64,000 nt of DNA from Silene conica (Eukaryota > Streptophyta > Magnoliopsida > Caryophyllales > Caryophyllaceae), in assembly GCA_029255685.2 (NCBI GenBank), contig CM055313.2:48998079-49062078 (forward strand). The letters are read 5' to 3'. The notes below the pieces were generated by a model. It was given only the letters and a program-made list of their open reading frames with translations. It had not been told where the DNA came from and did not search any database. Numbering within the stretch: position 1 is the stretch's first letter; every line of letters begins with the position of its first letter. Positions 32,985 through 44,148 of this stretch are shown here, one piece after another. The position numbers and the translations under genes were made by a program.

Positions 32985-33352
32985 ATATTTGTAACATCCC
33001 GAATTTTCGTAAATTATATTTTAAGGGTTTTAATTTATTTTACGGAATAAAATAAAATTTTAATCTAAATTGTTAAGTTGTATTTAAATGTTCCGTTAAG
33101 ATCCGTCTTAAGAACCTTAAGTCCTTAAGACGTAATAACTTGGCAAGTTAAATCCGACTCAACAAACCCGTTCACATTATAAGGTCCGTTCCACTTAAAC
33201 GGAAAGGACTACTTAAAACCCTAAACCCTTTTCTTTATGTCGACATACTCAACATTTCACAAATAAGAACACTGTCATTTCATTTCTCATTTTCTCCTTA
33301 AACCTTCAATCTCTTAATCCAATTTCAGTCATCATCCGATTTCCGAATCAAG

Positions 33353-33491
33353 GTAATTTATACATTTCTGGAATCCTCATGAAATTTGCAAGACATCTAT
33401 CACTTTCAATTTCCATTTCCTTCAACTTGAAAAATGGCCTGTTTTTGTAGAATCCGTCTTTTGGTCTATTAAAACCGTTTTCCTGTTGTAG
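33353..33491 (+). other. Intron-like segment in the gypsy LTR (139 bp)
   Basis: Donor CAAG|GTAATTTA and acceptor CTGTTGTAG|GTG. Exactly 139 bp long also at 41491-41629, 52574-52712 and 59188-59326, and 137 bp in the three minus-strand LTR copies. Confidence 0.6.
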
Positions 33492-34027
33492 GTGAAGATT
33501 TAGAAGATCCCAATGTGATTAGTGTCGAGATTGAAGAGGAGCTAGGAGCATAATCGCTTGAGAGGTGACGATGATGAGAAACTCGACCTTTATTGTGATA
33601 TTAGCATGTTTCTTGGTTTGATGATGAAAGTTTCTATTTTTCTTATGTTATTTATGTTGAATGAACCTAGTATCATGCTAGGAATACCCAAGAATGATGT
33701 TCATATGCTTGGTTTGCGTTTACATGTTCATAAGTTCATATTTCAGTTTTTTTCCATCCTTGCGACGGATACTAATTGTGATCAAATTAGGATGTAATTG
33801 TTAAGTTTATGACTTACTTGCTTTTCCTACATGTTGTATAAGTGTTGGGTAGAAGTTTGTTGTTGCAATTTTCGAGATTTAGTATCGATTTGGTAATGTT
33901 TGGAAATTACTGTAAATCAGTATTTTGTGCTCAGGAGTTCTGAGCCGCCGGCCGACCGGCCGCCGGCCGACCGGCTGGGAGCGCGTATTGTTATTTTTGC
34001 GTAATGCGTAGAATGTAGGGAGTTGGT

Positions 34028-35640
34028 TGATGCGTGTCTATTTTATGATGTTTTACATCTATTTTTACACGCATTTGGTCGCTCATTTACTATGTTTTAG
34101 CCTTTATTTCCCAACAATTGTCTACTTTCCTGTTTTTATGCTCTTTTGAAGATTTATGCGGAAAAGGGACGATTTTACACCAAACTTAAGCCCTCGGCAT
34201 TTTTCATAGCCAAGGAACAATGGAAAGTCAACTGGAAGCATTGACCAAGTGTCAAGAAGTCAAACCGAGACGAATAAAAGCCATCCTACAGGAATAAGGG
34301 TCGACCGACCTACTATTTGGGTCGGCCGACCAGGCCCCTATTATGGAAAGTCCAGAAAAATCCTGAAGCCCGTGAATAGGTTGACCGACCCACGTAGTAG
34401 GTCGACCAACCTCTGCGCACACCCAGAAGCATTCCGGAAGCACATTAACGTGTTAGAGTCTTAAGGAAATTCCTAAATTCCGCCTATATAAGCTAATCTT
34501 ATGTTTAGGGTTAGTTATCTAGTTTTCTATCATTCAATTCTACATTCAGTTTCTAATCTAGTTCCTAATTCAGAAATAATCAAGTCTTAATAGAGAGGAT
34601 TATTGAGAGTAATTTAGTTTCATCTTTAGTTGTAATCTTTCAATATTCTCAAACACTTTTAGTTTTGTTCTTTAATCTTTCAAGCATTCATCAATAAAGT
34701 TTGTTCATTTTCTACCTTAATCCTATTTCCGGTAATTCCTCTCTTAATTTCAGTTTTAATATTGTTCTTATAATTACTTATATTCGGTTTAAGATAGAAT
34801 CCCAAGCCTTATTATTTGATTGCATGTTTAGATTGATATTCATTATGACTTCCATGTTTATTCTTATTTCCATCATTGCTTTAGTAATCATGAGTAGCTA
34901 AATTCATATGTTAGGATGTAGGGGATGAAAATGCGTAGGTAGTATAGGTTCCGAGACCAACTGTAGCAGAGTCTTGGTCGGTCGACCTACATAATGGGTC
35001 GGTCGACCTAGGCTGTAGTCTGCCGACTGGGCTAGCTGGTCGGTCGACCCACTAGCGTTCGTATTCTGATTCGTTTTAATTCGTAGACTATAATAACCTA
35101 CAATGAGACTGAAAGGAGACTTGTAGGATGTTAGTAATGACCTACCCAAGATTGAAAGATACGGGAAGAGCATTAGTTTACGCCTTAAGACGGCTAGGTT
35201 ACTTAAGACTGAAAGGTATGTGACCTAGAATTTAGGAATCACCCTTATTGTTGACACCCAATAATTGTGAGACCTAGGAACTAATAGCATAGGCCGAAAG
35301 GAGCTATTAGGTGCCATAGACCGAAAGGATATGTTACACCCCTTGCGCGACTGCAAAACATGTTGACCGTAGGATTTATATTACCTTAGCTATTTGTTAC
35401 CCGATCATTGTAGCATCCCTTTTATTATAGTTTTAATCTCATCTTTATTTATTTGCTTTATTTTATATTTGTTTCTAGACTTAGTAACAATTAATCAAAC
35501 CCCCAATTTTGTTACCCTTTAGCATTAACATCAAACAATAAACATTCCCCACCTCTCTGTGGTTCGACCCTGACTTTCACTACTTATTGTTAAAGTTAGG
35601 AATTATAAATTTTCTTTGATACCCTCAACGACGGGCATCA
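34028..35640 (+). mobile_element. Solo LTR (1613 bp) with TSD ttggt, inside the gypsy 5' LTR
   Basis: TGATGC..GCATCA ends flanked by ttggt at 34023-34027 and 35641-35645. The empty site is preserved in copy B around 53243 and in the 3' LTR around 42148, so it inserted after the duplication. It is homologous to 17746-19304. It has GGTCGACC-type palindromes at about 34299-34332, 34380-34412 and 34977-35050. Confidence 0.93.
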
Positions 35641-35645
35641 TTGGT

Positions 35646-35952
35646 TCCCCAGCCGGTAGGCCGACTGCCTACCGACCGGCTGGGAGCCCTTTTATAGAGT
35701 TTTGCATAAGTTTATATATAGGATTTGGTTCCCCAGCCGGTGGACCAGCTGCCTGCCGACCGGCTGGGAACCCTTTGGCCTTTTGTTCATGTTTTAAGGA
35801 AAAGGAAGGGGAGAGTGGGTGTCCAGCCGGTAGGCCGGCTCCCTGCCGACCGGCTGGGGACCCCTGATGACGTGTTTTGTTTTCAAAAGAATTGAAAGGA
35901 GCACGGGTTGTCAGACGGTCAGCCGGCTGCCTGCCACTTACCGGCTGAAAGC
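35646..35952. repeat. CCGG palindrome array in the copy A 5' LTR
   Basis: Four units with core CAGCCGG..CCGGCTG and unit-specific outer arms, for example GGTTCCC/GGGAACC and GTCC/GGAC. A further unit lies before the solo LTR at 33943-33982. Confidence 0.88.
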
Positions 35953-36231
35953 CCTGTTTATCTTTAATTGCTTATAACTTTTAAACGGTTATTCGGTTTT
36001 GTTTGAGATTCGTTCCGTGTACCTTTTATGTGTGTTGGAGGTCCCCGGAGGATGGGCGACACTATATTGGGTTCGGGAATGGAGAGAGGATAGAGACCCC
36101 CCGGTCGGGTAAGCGAAAGGGAAACCGGCTCTCCCTCAACTTAGTTCCTCGAATAAATTAATTGTTGATTAGAAGTATAAGAGTTTAGAAATATAGATTA
36201 GTTTCTATCTTTGGATGATATTGTATTGATG

Positions 36232-36916
36232 CGTATTAAGGTATGCCTTAAGCTGGCCTCTGAGCTTAATACGTGAGCTTGTTGTCATATATGGGGATAT
36301 ACCTTAAGCTGGCCTCTGAGCCCAGACATGTTTGATTGTGATCGCGTTGGAACATGCCTTAAGTTGGCCTCTGAGTCTGACTAGTAGAACAGCTGCACAA
36401 CGGGGTAGCTAAGGTACTGACACCTTGCCCGAAGTGCAGATGTTTGATGCTAGAACATGCCTTAAGCTGGCCTCTGAGTCTAGTGTCTTGTGATGCAGTG
36501 AAGGGACATGCCTTAAGCTGGCCTCTGAGTCCTTTACTTTTGGATGCTAGTCCATGTGTTGTGATGTTGCCTCTGAGTCTAGTGTCTTGCTGAATGATTG
36601 GTATTTAGGTTATGTCTTAAGTTGACCGCTGAACCTTCATACTTGCTGAATGATTGGTATTTTGGTTATGTCTTAAGTTGACCGCTGAACCTTTATACTT
36701 GCTGAATGATTGGTATGTAGGTTATGTCTTAAGTTGACCGCTGAACCTCTATAGTTGCTGAATGATTGGTATGTAGGTTATGTCTTAAGTTGACCGCTGA
36801 ACCTTTATACTTGCTGAATGATTGGTATGTAGGTTACGTCATAAGTTGACCGCTGAACCTTTATACTTGCTGAATGATTGGTATGTAGGTTATGTCTTAA
36901 GTTGACCGCTGAACCT
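36232..36916. repeat. Hairpin array, copy A 5' LTR, with amplified 57-bp tandem unit
   Basis: Hairpins have loops ATGCCTTAAGCTGGCCTCTG or ATGTCTTAAGTTGACCGCTG. Paired arms include CGTATTAAG/CTTAATACG, CTAGA/TCTAG and AGGTT/AACCT. From about 36585 the AGGTT hairpin is tandemly repeated seven times with about 57 bp period, where the minus-strand copies have two. At about 36286-36335 two neighbouring hairpins are fused by a loop-to-loop deletion that leaves non-matching arms. Confidence 0.88.
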
Positions 36917-37638
36917 TATTCTTGCTGAGTTTTATCTGCTTGCCTAGAGTTGGTACTGTGTCAGATATAAATGTTGATATTGATGAGTTTGGTGCTTTGA
37001 CTTTGTTATTGTTCATCCAAGGCATTGGATGACTCTTTAGTCAGTTTCGTAAATGGTTTGGACCGAAACACCCCCCGACCAGGTAACCGGTAGGGAAATC
37101 GGCTCTCCTTCCAAATAGTTTCCGAAGTTGGTTGAGAGTCGTGCATTAGTGATTGCATGATAGTATGAGATTCAGTTATTGAGATATTGATATGCTTCAC
37201 ATGTTTATATATGCTGGAGTGTTCTGTTTTTATTCTGTGTTGCGTGTCCTTACAAAAGGTGCCTAGGAGAACTCTAGTCAGTCCCCACTGATTGTGGCGT
37301 ACATGTTTTCATGTATGTAGGTACATGTAGGTTGGCAGGGGTTGTTGAGAGCTAGCGAGTGATGATCCACTTGTCATCTTATGACTTACACATACGATAG
37401 CTAGACTCTAGTTTTGATACAGTTCATGTTTTGGTGCCTGTAGGGATGTTCCATCCCAGGCTGTTGTATATATTTGGTTTCAGTACTTAGACTGCTTACT
37501 TATCTATTTTTATTATATCAATTTTCAGTTTCAGTTTTAATTCACCTCGCATTTTGTTTACGCTAAAAAGTTTTAATTCCGCTGCATTTTTAGTACTTTG
37601 TGTGATTTATATTTCCGCTTTCGCGAGGGGTTTTACAG

Positions 37639-37651
37639 TTGGTATCAGAGC
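37639..37651 (+). other. Primer-binding site, initiator tRNA-Met
   Basis: TTGGTATCAGAGC one base after the LTR end at 37637. Confidence 0.9.
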
Positions 37652-37809
37652 GTTGTCGCTCCCGACGCACTTATGTAACCCCCCAACCTTACCTTGACCA
37701 TATAATTGAATAATGAATGAGAGATGGGGTAGATTTAAGGACTTATATTGTAGTCTGTTTGTGCCTTGTTAGGGGTACGTCTAACAGTTTATTCTCTTAT
37801 GATTGAAGA

Positions 37810-39022
37810 ATGACAGGGCCAACCAATGATGAGAATGCTGAGACGCAAGTCCTCATTCAAGTTCTTCATGATTGCATAGCTAGGTCGTCTATGCCTTCTT
37901 CTTCATTTCAAACCTCGGGAAGTAACCAACCTGGAGGATTGACTTGGATTATCACACATATGTGGAGGAATGCAGCTAAGACATTCGACGGGGAGACCAG
38001 TGCTGCGACCCTCGCCGCTTGGTTCTTTGACATGGAAAGGAACTTCATGATTTACGGTGTTCGTCCTGAGGATCAGACCCGAGTAGCATCTCCGTTATTC
38101 GTTCGTGAAGCTAGAAGTTGGTGGTTGACGATCAGCGCTCCTGCTACTCGTGACCCTACTTTCACTTGGAGTCGTTTCAAGAATCTTCTTGGCATGAGGT
38201 TTTACCACAGGGACATACGCCAAGATAAGATGACCGAGTTCATGAACCTTCGCCAAGGAACCCTTTCTGTTCAAGCCTTCACCAATCGATTTGAGGAGCT
38301 AATTCACTTTGTCCCACAGCTAGTTGAGAGGGAAGAAGACAAAGCTTACCTGTTTTGAAGCAAGCTTAATGCTGAGACTAGGAGTGTAGCCGGTGGTGAC
38401 CCGACTTCTTACTTCTAGAATTACTACAGTGTCTTACGAGCGGAGGACCCTTACCAGATCTATTGTGAAGGAGCTAGAGCCTTCTCTCCTCCTCAACCAC
38501 CTCTGCATAGCTGTCGAGGCAAGAGACCTCTTAGTCCTCCTCCCTCCTCCTCTCCTCCTGGAAGAGAAAAGCGCAAACAGTTCCTTATGCAACCTGCTAC
38601 AGTTAGGGCAAACAAGAACCGCCGGGGTAGACCGCGCATTTGATACCGTTGCAGAGAGCGAGGACACCTCTTTGATCAGTGCCCCCAAGGAAAGGGAGAA
38701 CCCCGCGGAGCTGAGGCTTCCCAGGATCGAGACATGGAACCCTCGACAAAAGCACCCCTGAAGTGTTTCAAGTGTCGCAAAGCCCTCATCCTAGAGTCAA
38801 CTGTGACGGTGATCCTTACTTATGCTACACCTGTAAGAAGCCTGGGCATCGCTTCTTCGAGTGCCCCGAGAGGAATACCTCTATTGACAGAGCTGTTACT
38901 ACTGACCTAGAGGCTGAGACCAGTGGAGCCGGAGCTGTTCAGAATCAAGCTGAGACTGGAGCTCACCCTGACCCATGCACCTACTGGTATGTTCATGCCT
39001 ACCGTCTTATTTATGATTTGAC
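37810..39022 (+). pseudogene. Gypsy-type gag, copy A, several stops and a frameshift
   Basis: The ATG at 37810 starts a frame matching the gag at 13097-14518 (SGSNQPGG, WFFDMERNFMIY, FYHRDIRQDKMTEFMNLRQG). Stops occur at 38356-38358 (TGA), 38416-38418 (TAG) and 38641-38643 (TGA), followed by a frame change near 38785. The C-terminal knuckle CYTCKKPGHRFFEC is readable in another frame (38763-39047). The middle segment differs from the minus-strand gag, having one knuckle in an Arg-rich context instead of the first pair. It is not expected to make full-length protein. Confidence 0.9.
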
Positions 39023-41128
39023 GTACTTATTGCTGTTAAGAACTTAGTCTCTTTCCTTAGACTTTTATTGACCTTCCTTGAGAGCTATCTTCATGTTCTC
39101 TCGACTTCACCTAGTAGCTTGCTCATCCTGAAACACCTTGTGCGGTAACCTACCATGGACAAACTTGGGAATTTCTTGAGGACAACTATAGACAATGTAC
39201 TAGGGGGTGTTGTTACTTGAGGAAAACCGGAGAACCCTTGTGAGGTATGTCATGATGACCCTAGTGTTTATGTGTCATCAATTTGAGGAATAAAGGTGAA
39301 CTATGAAGTAATTGCGCTAAGTAGAGTGTTGTACGTGGCGTTTTAATGAAACTTTGGTGTGAGAACCTTGCTGAGTAATGAGTAATTGTAAGTTTGGGAA
39401 TACCCATTTGAGGATCTAGAGGTACCTAGAGTAGTAAGTGACTTCGAGGAATATGCTTGAGGTACTGATGTTGACAGATAAGTAGATGAAGTAAGTTATT
39501 GCTGTTTAAAATCGAGGAACGAGAGTTGTTGGTGAATGTGTGAGAGTGTCGAAACATTTACAAAGGACTTGCGAAATTGACCGAGTGTACGACCTTAGAT
39601 TACCTAATGGATTTTAGCGTTTTTCTAATGATGGATCTAAGAGAAAATTTAGAATACATCACCAGTTTGAGAATGGGATAGGATGATTCATCGGGAAGTA
39701 AGTTCGGAAACGCGTTGATTTAAGTATGGTTATTTTGAGGACCGTAATGCAAGTGTAGTAGATATATCATATGGGTTTAATAGCCTAAGAGTTTGCTTGA
39801 ATTGTCATTGAAGAACTATCTGAGGTGGGATATCTAGACTTTTGGGAGTAGGTAACTGGAAGGATGATATTGCTTTAGATTTTGAGGAACCCTGAGATCT
39901 GGATCGTTTTGAGGGACTAGTCATGAGAACCAGTCTTAGACTTGCTTGACTTGGGATTTGTTACCTTAGTGTGACCTTACCTTGGATTGTTTGCTTATTG
40001 GTAATAGACGATTTTGAGGAAACTTGGGATTTCGAAGTACTCCTATAGAGTAAAGTAGATGGAATTGGAGTACGTAGGGCTAAAGGATATAGGTGATTTC
40101 GGCTACGGCCTGACTGATTGGGAAGAGTTATGGTGATAGATTCAGTTTTAGAGTTTGGAAGTGCGTGAACCTTGGTCTGAGGTATGTGTATTAGGCTTCT
40201 ACCTTGAGTGAGAGATCCTTAACCTTAATTGAACAGATTTTTGTGTGAACTGAGTGAGAGTTTTGGAAACCTTCTTGTTAAGGAATACCTTGTTTTGTGG
40301 ATGAGATAGGGGTAAGGGGGACCGTGAGACCATTATGAGTATTGAGGTCACGGGAAACGTCTCTTTGGGATATGCTAGGGATCGTTGAAAGGATGTTTCG
40401 ATTTGGATTGAGTGGTTAGCGTACCCATGTTTGGCAAGGGTTACCGTCTTCTCTAACCTCCAACTTGGTTGTTCCGTTCCTTCGACCCTCCTTTCATGTT
40501 CTAACAGCCGTGAGGCTTGAAACTTCTAATCCTTCGTGTTGAAAACAATCTCTACGACTGTTTACACGCTCTCGAACGCCCGTTTTTGAAATTTGTTTCC
40601 CTATTGGTTAACCTTAAATTGCTATTTTTGGAAAAAGCGTAATCGTTTTGAGAATTTGAAACTGTTTCCTCTTCCGTTAGTAGTGTCTTTTAGTCATTGT
40701 TACAATTTTACGTTTTCAAGAATTTGAGAGAAAGGCTAATTTTGAAGAAAACTCGATTTCGAAAAGCAGAACGTTTTACCATTTTGACAGACTTCAGCGT
40801 TGATTGCCACTGGGACGTGTTATTGGAGACGTCTAATAACCCGTACTGTGTTCATCAACACCCAATCGACCTAAATTTTGAATTTTGACTGATTTAATTT
40901 GGGACTTGTCTCAGATTTGGAACGTCGGACCCTTGAATACGTAACGAGAATCCCAATGTCCATTGACAAGACTTGTGCCTTGAAATCTTTTGCTTCTTAA
41001 AACCTTTTTGAAAGATAAAGATTTGGGTTACCATAACCCGTGTGATACATGTTGAAAGTTAGAGTTGTTTTCGTACTTATTTCTGTCTTCAAGTTTCGAG
41101 GACGAAACTTCTTGAAACATGGGGTGAT
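39023..41128 (+). other. Noncoding internal region of gypsy-like copy A
   Basis: About 2.1 kb without pol homology; homologous to 11244-13096 (reverse) and 56674-58828. It ends with TTCGAGGACGAAACTTCTTG and GGGGTGAT before the LTR. Confidence 0.75.
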
Positions 41129-42079
41129 TGTAACATCCCAAATTTTCATAAATTATATTTTAAGGGTTTTAATTTTTTTTACGGAATAAAATAATATTTT
41201 AATCTAAATTGTTAAGTTTTATTTAAATGTTCCGTTAAGATCCGTCTTAAGAACCTTAAGTCCTTAAGACGTAATAACTTGGCAACTTAAATCCGACTCA
41301 ACAAACCCGTTCACATTCAAAGGTCCACTCCACTTAAACAGAAAGGACTACTTAAAACCCTAAACCCTTTCTTTTTGTCGACATACTCAACATTTCACAA
41401 ATAAGAACACTGTCATTTCATTTCTCATTTTCTCCTTAAACCTTCAATCTCTAAATCCAATTTCAGTCATCATCCGATTTCCGAATCAAGGTAATTTATA
41501 CATTTCTCGAATCCTCATGAAATTTGAAAGACATCTGTCACTTTCAATTTCCATTTCCTTCAACTTGAAAAATGGCCTGTTTTTGTAGAATCCGTCTTTC
41601 GGTCTCTTAAAACCGTTTTCCTGTTGTAGGTGAAGATTTAGAAGATCCCAAGGTGGTTAGTGTCGAGATTGAAGAGGAGCTAGGAGCATAATCGCTTGAG
41701 AGTTGACGATAATGAGAAACTCGGCCTTTATTGTGATATTAGCATGTTTCTTGGTTTGATGATGAAAGTTTCTATTTTTCTTATGTTATTTATGTTGAAT
41801 GAACCTAGAATCATGCTAGGAATACCCAAGAATGATGTTCATATGCTTGGTTTGTGTTTACATGTTCATAAGTTCATATTTCAGTTTTTCCATCCTTGCG
41901 ACGGATACTAATTGTAATCAAATTAGGATGTATTTGGTAAGTTTATGACTTGCTTGCTTTTCCTACATGTTGTATAAGTGCCGGGTTAGAAGTTTGTTGT
42001 TGAAATTTTCAAGATTTAGTATCGATTTGGTACTGTTTGGAAATTACTGTAAATCACGATTTTGTGCTCAGGAGTTCTG

Positions 42080-42460
42080 AGTCGTTCGACCGACCGGCTG
42101 GGAGCGCGTATTGTTATTTTTGCGTAATGCGTAGAATGTAGGGAGTTGGTTCCCCAGCCGGTAGGCCGGCTGCCTGCCGACCGGCTGGGAGCCCTTTTAT
42201 AGAGTTTTGCATAAGTTTATATATAGGATTTGGTTCCCCAGCCGGTGGACCGGCTGCCTGCCGACCGGCTGGGAACCCTTTGGCCTTTTGTTCGTGTTTT
42301 AAGCAAAAAGAAGGGGAGAGTGGGTGTCCAGCCGGTAGGCCGGCTGCCTGCCGACCGGCTGGGGACCCCTGATGCCGTGTTTTCTTTTCAAAAGAATTGA
42401 AAGGAGCACGGGTTGTCAGACGGTCAGCCGGCTGCCTGCCACTGACCGGCTGAAAGCCCT
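42080..42460. repeat. CCGG palindrome array in the copy A 3' LTR
   Basis: Five units, equivalent to 33943-33982 plus 35646-35952 with the solo LTR absent. Outer arms GGTTCCC/GGGAACC are seen at the second full unit. Confidence 0.88.
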
Positions 42461-42736
42461 GTTTATCTTTAATTGCTTATAACTTTTAAACGGTTATTCG
42501 GTTGTCTTTGAGATTCGTTCCGTGTACCTTTTATGTGTGTATGAGGTCCCCAGACGATGGGCGACACTATATTGGGTTCGGGAATGGAGAGAGGATAGAG
42601 AGCCCCCGGTCGGGTAACCGAAATTGAAACCGGCTCTCCCTCAACTTAGTTCCCGGAATCAATTAAGTGTTGATTAGAAGTATAAGAGTTTAGAACTATA
42701 GATTAGTTTCTATCTTTGGATGATATTGTATTGATG

Positions 42737-43475
42737 CGTATTAAGGTATGCCTTAAGCTGGCCTCTAAGCTTAATACGTGAGCTTGTTATCATATATGGG
42801 GATATGCCTTAAGCTGGCCTCTGAGCCCTATCTGTGTATGGTTGTCATGTCTAGGATATGCCTTAAGCTGGCCTCTGAGCCCAGACATGTTTGATTGTGA
42901 TCACGTTGGAACATGCCTTAAGTTGGCCTCTGAGTCTGACGAGTAGAACAACTGCACAACTGGGTAGCTAAGGTACTCACACCTTGCCCGGAGTGCAAAT
43001 GTTTGATGCTAGAACATGCATTAAGCTGGCCTCTGAGTCTAGTGTCTTGTGATGTAGTGAAGGGACATGCCTTAAGCTGGCCTCTGAGTCCTTTACTTTT
43101 GGATGCTAGTCCATGCGTTGTGATCTCGCCTCTGAGTCTAGTGTCTTGCTGAATGATTGGTATTTAGGTTATGTCTTAAGTTGACCGCTGAACCTTTATA
43201 CTTGCTGAATGATTGGTATTTAGGTTATGTCTTAAGTTGACCGCTGAACCTTTATACTTGCTGAATGATTGGTATGTAGGTTATGTCTTAAGTTAACCGC
43301 TGAACCTTTATACTTGTTGAATGATTGGTATGTAGGTTATATCTTAAGTTGACCGCTGAACCTTTATACTTGTTGAATGATTGGTATGTAGGTTACGTCT
43401 TAAGTTGACCGCTGAACCTTTATACTTGCTGAATGATTGGTATGTAGGTTATGTCTTAAGTTGACCGCTGAACCT
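42737..43475. repeat. Hairpin array in the copy A 3' LTR
   Basis: It includes the separate 'atatgggg..ccctatct' and TCTAGG/CCAGAC-type hairpins that are fused in the 5' LTR, plus the tandem AGGTT/AACCT hairpins (six copies, 43140-43475). Confidence 0.88.
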
Positions 43476-44148
43476 TATTCTTGCTGAGTGTTATCTGCTT
43501 GCCTAGAGTTGGTACTGTGTCAGATATAGATGTTGATATTGATGAGTATGTTGCTTTGACTTTGTTATTGTTCATCCAAGGCATTGGATGACTCTTTAGT
43601 CAATTTCGTAAATGGTTTGGACTGAAAGACCCCCCGACCAGGTAACCGGTAGGGAAACCGTCTCTCCTTCCAAATAGTTCCCGAAGTTGGTTAAGAGCCG
43701 TGCATTAGTGATTGCATGATAGTATGAGATTCAGTTATTGAGATATTGATATGCTTCACATGTTTATATATGCTGGAGTGTTCTGTTTGTATTCTGTGTT
43801 GCGTGTCAAAAGGTGGCTAGGAGAACTCTAGTCACTCTCCACTGATTGTGGCGTACATGTTTTCATGTATGTAGGTACATGCAGGTTGGCAGGGGTTGCT
43901 GAGAGCTAGCGAGTGATGATCCACTTGTCATCTTATGACTTACACATACGATAGCTAGACTCTAGTTTTGATACAGTTCATGTTTTAGTTTCAGTACTTA
44001 GACTGCTTACTTATCTATTTTGTTTATATCAGCTTTCAGTTTCAATTTTAATTCACCTCGCATGTTGTTTACGCTAAAAAGTTTTAATTCCGCTGCATTT
44101 TTAGTTCTTTGTGTGATTTATATTTCCGCTTTCGCGAGGGGTTTTACA

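Larger units (their letters stand above)
32990..37637 (+). repeat. 5' LTR of gypsy-like copy A, interrupted by a solo LTR
   Basis: It starts TGTAACATCCCG and ends GGGGTTTTACA; without the 1613-bp insert and its 5-bp TSD it is about 3030 bp. Contents in order: inverted repeat CGTCTTAAG (33104-33112) with CTTAAGACG (33124-33132), 139-bp intron-like segment, CCGG palindromes (33943-33982 and 35646-35952), bracketing motif about 36093-36133, hairpin array 36232-36916, a hairpin TTCATCCAAGGCATTGGATG near 37013, and the second bracketing motif about 37068-37108. Confidence 0.92.
32990..44148 (+). mobile_element. Ty3/gypsy-like gag-only retrotransposon, copy A, TSD atatt
   Basis: It has 5' LTR 32990-37637 (enlarged by a solo LTR), PBS at 37639, degenerate gag, noncoding internal DNA and 3' LTR 41129-44148. 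TSD atatt occurs at 32985-32989 and 44149-44153. It belongs to the same family as the minus-strand element at 10377-17647. No pol is present. Confidence 0.93.
41129..44148 (+). repeat. 3' LTR of gypsy-like copy A (3020 bp)
   Basis: TGTAACATCCC to GGGGTTTTACA. The hairpin array is at 42737-43475, the CCGG array at about 42080-42460 and the intron-like segment at 41491-41629. Compared with the 5' LTR it lacks about 45 bp near 43986 and has no solo LTR. Confidence 0.92.

Noticed and set aside
33558-33797. 79-residue frame after the LTR intron, recurring at 41696, 52779 and 59393
   Set aside because: It is conserved only because the LTR copies are closely related; the diverged minus-strand LTRs do not keep it, and it has no recognisable domain.
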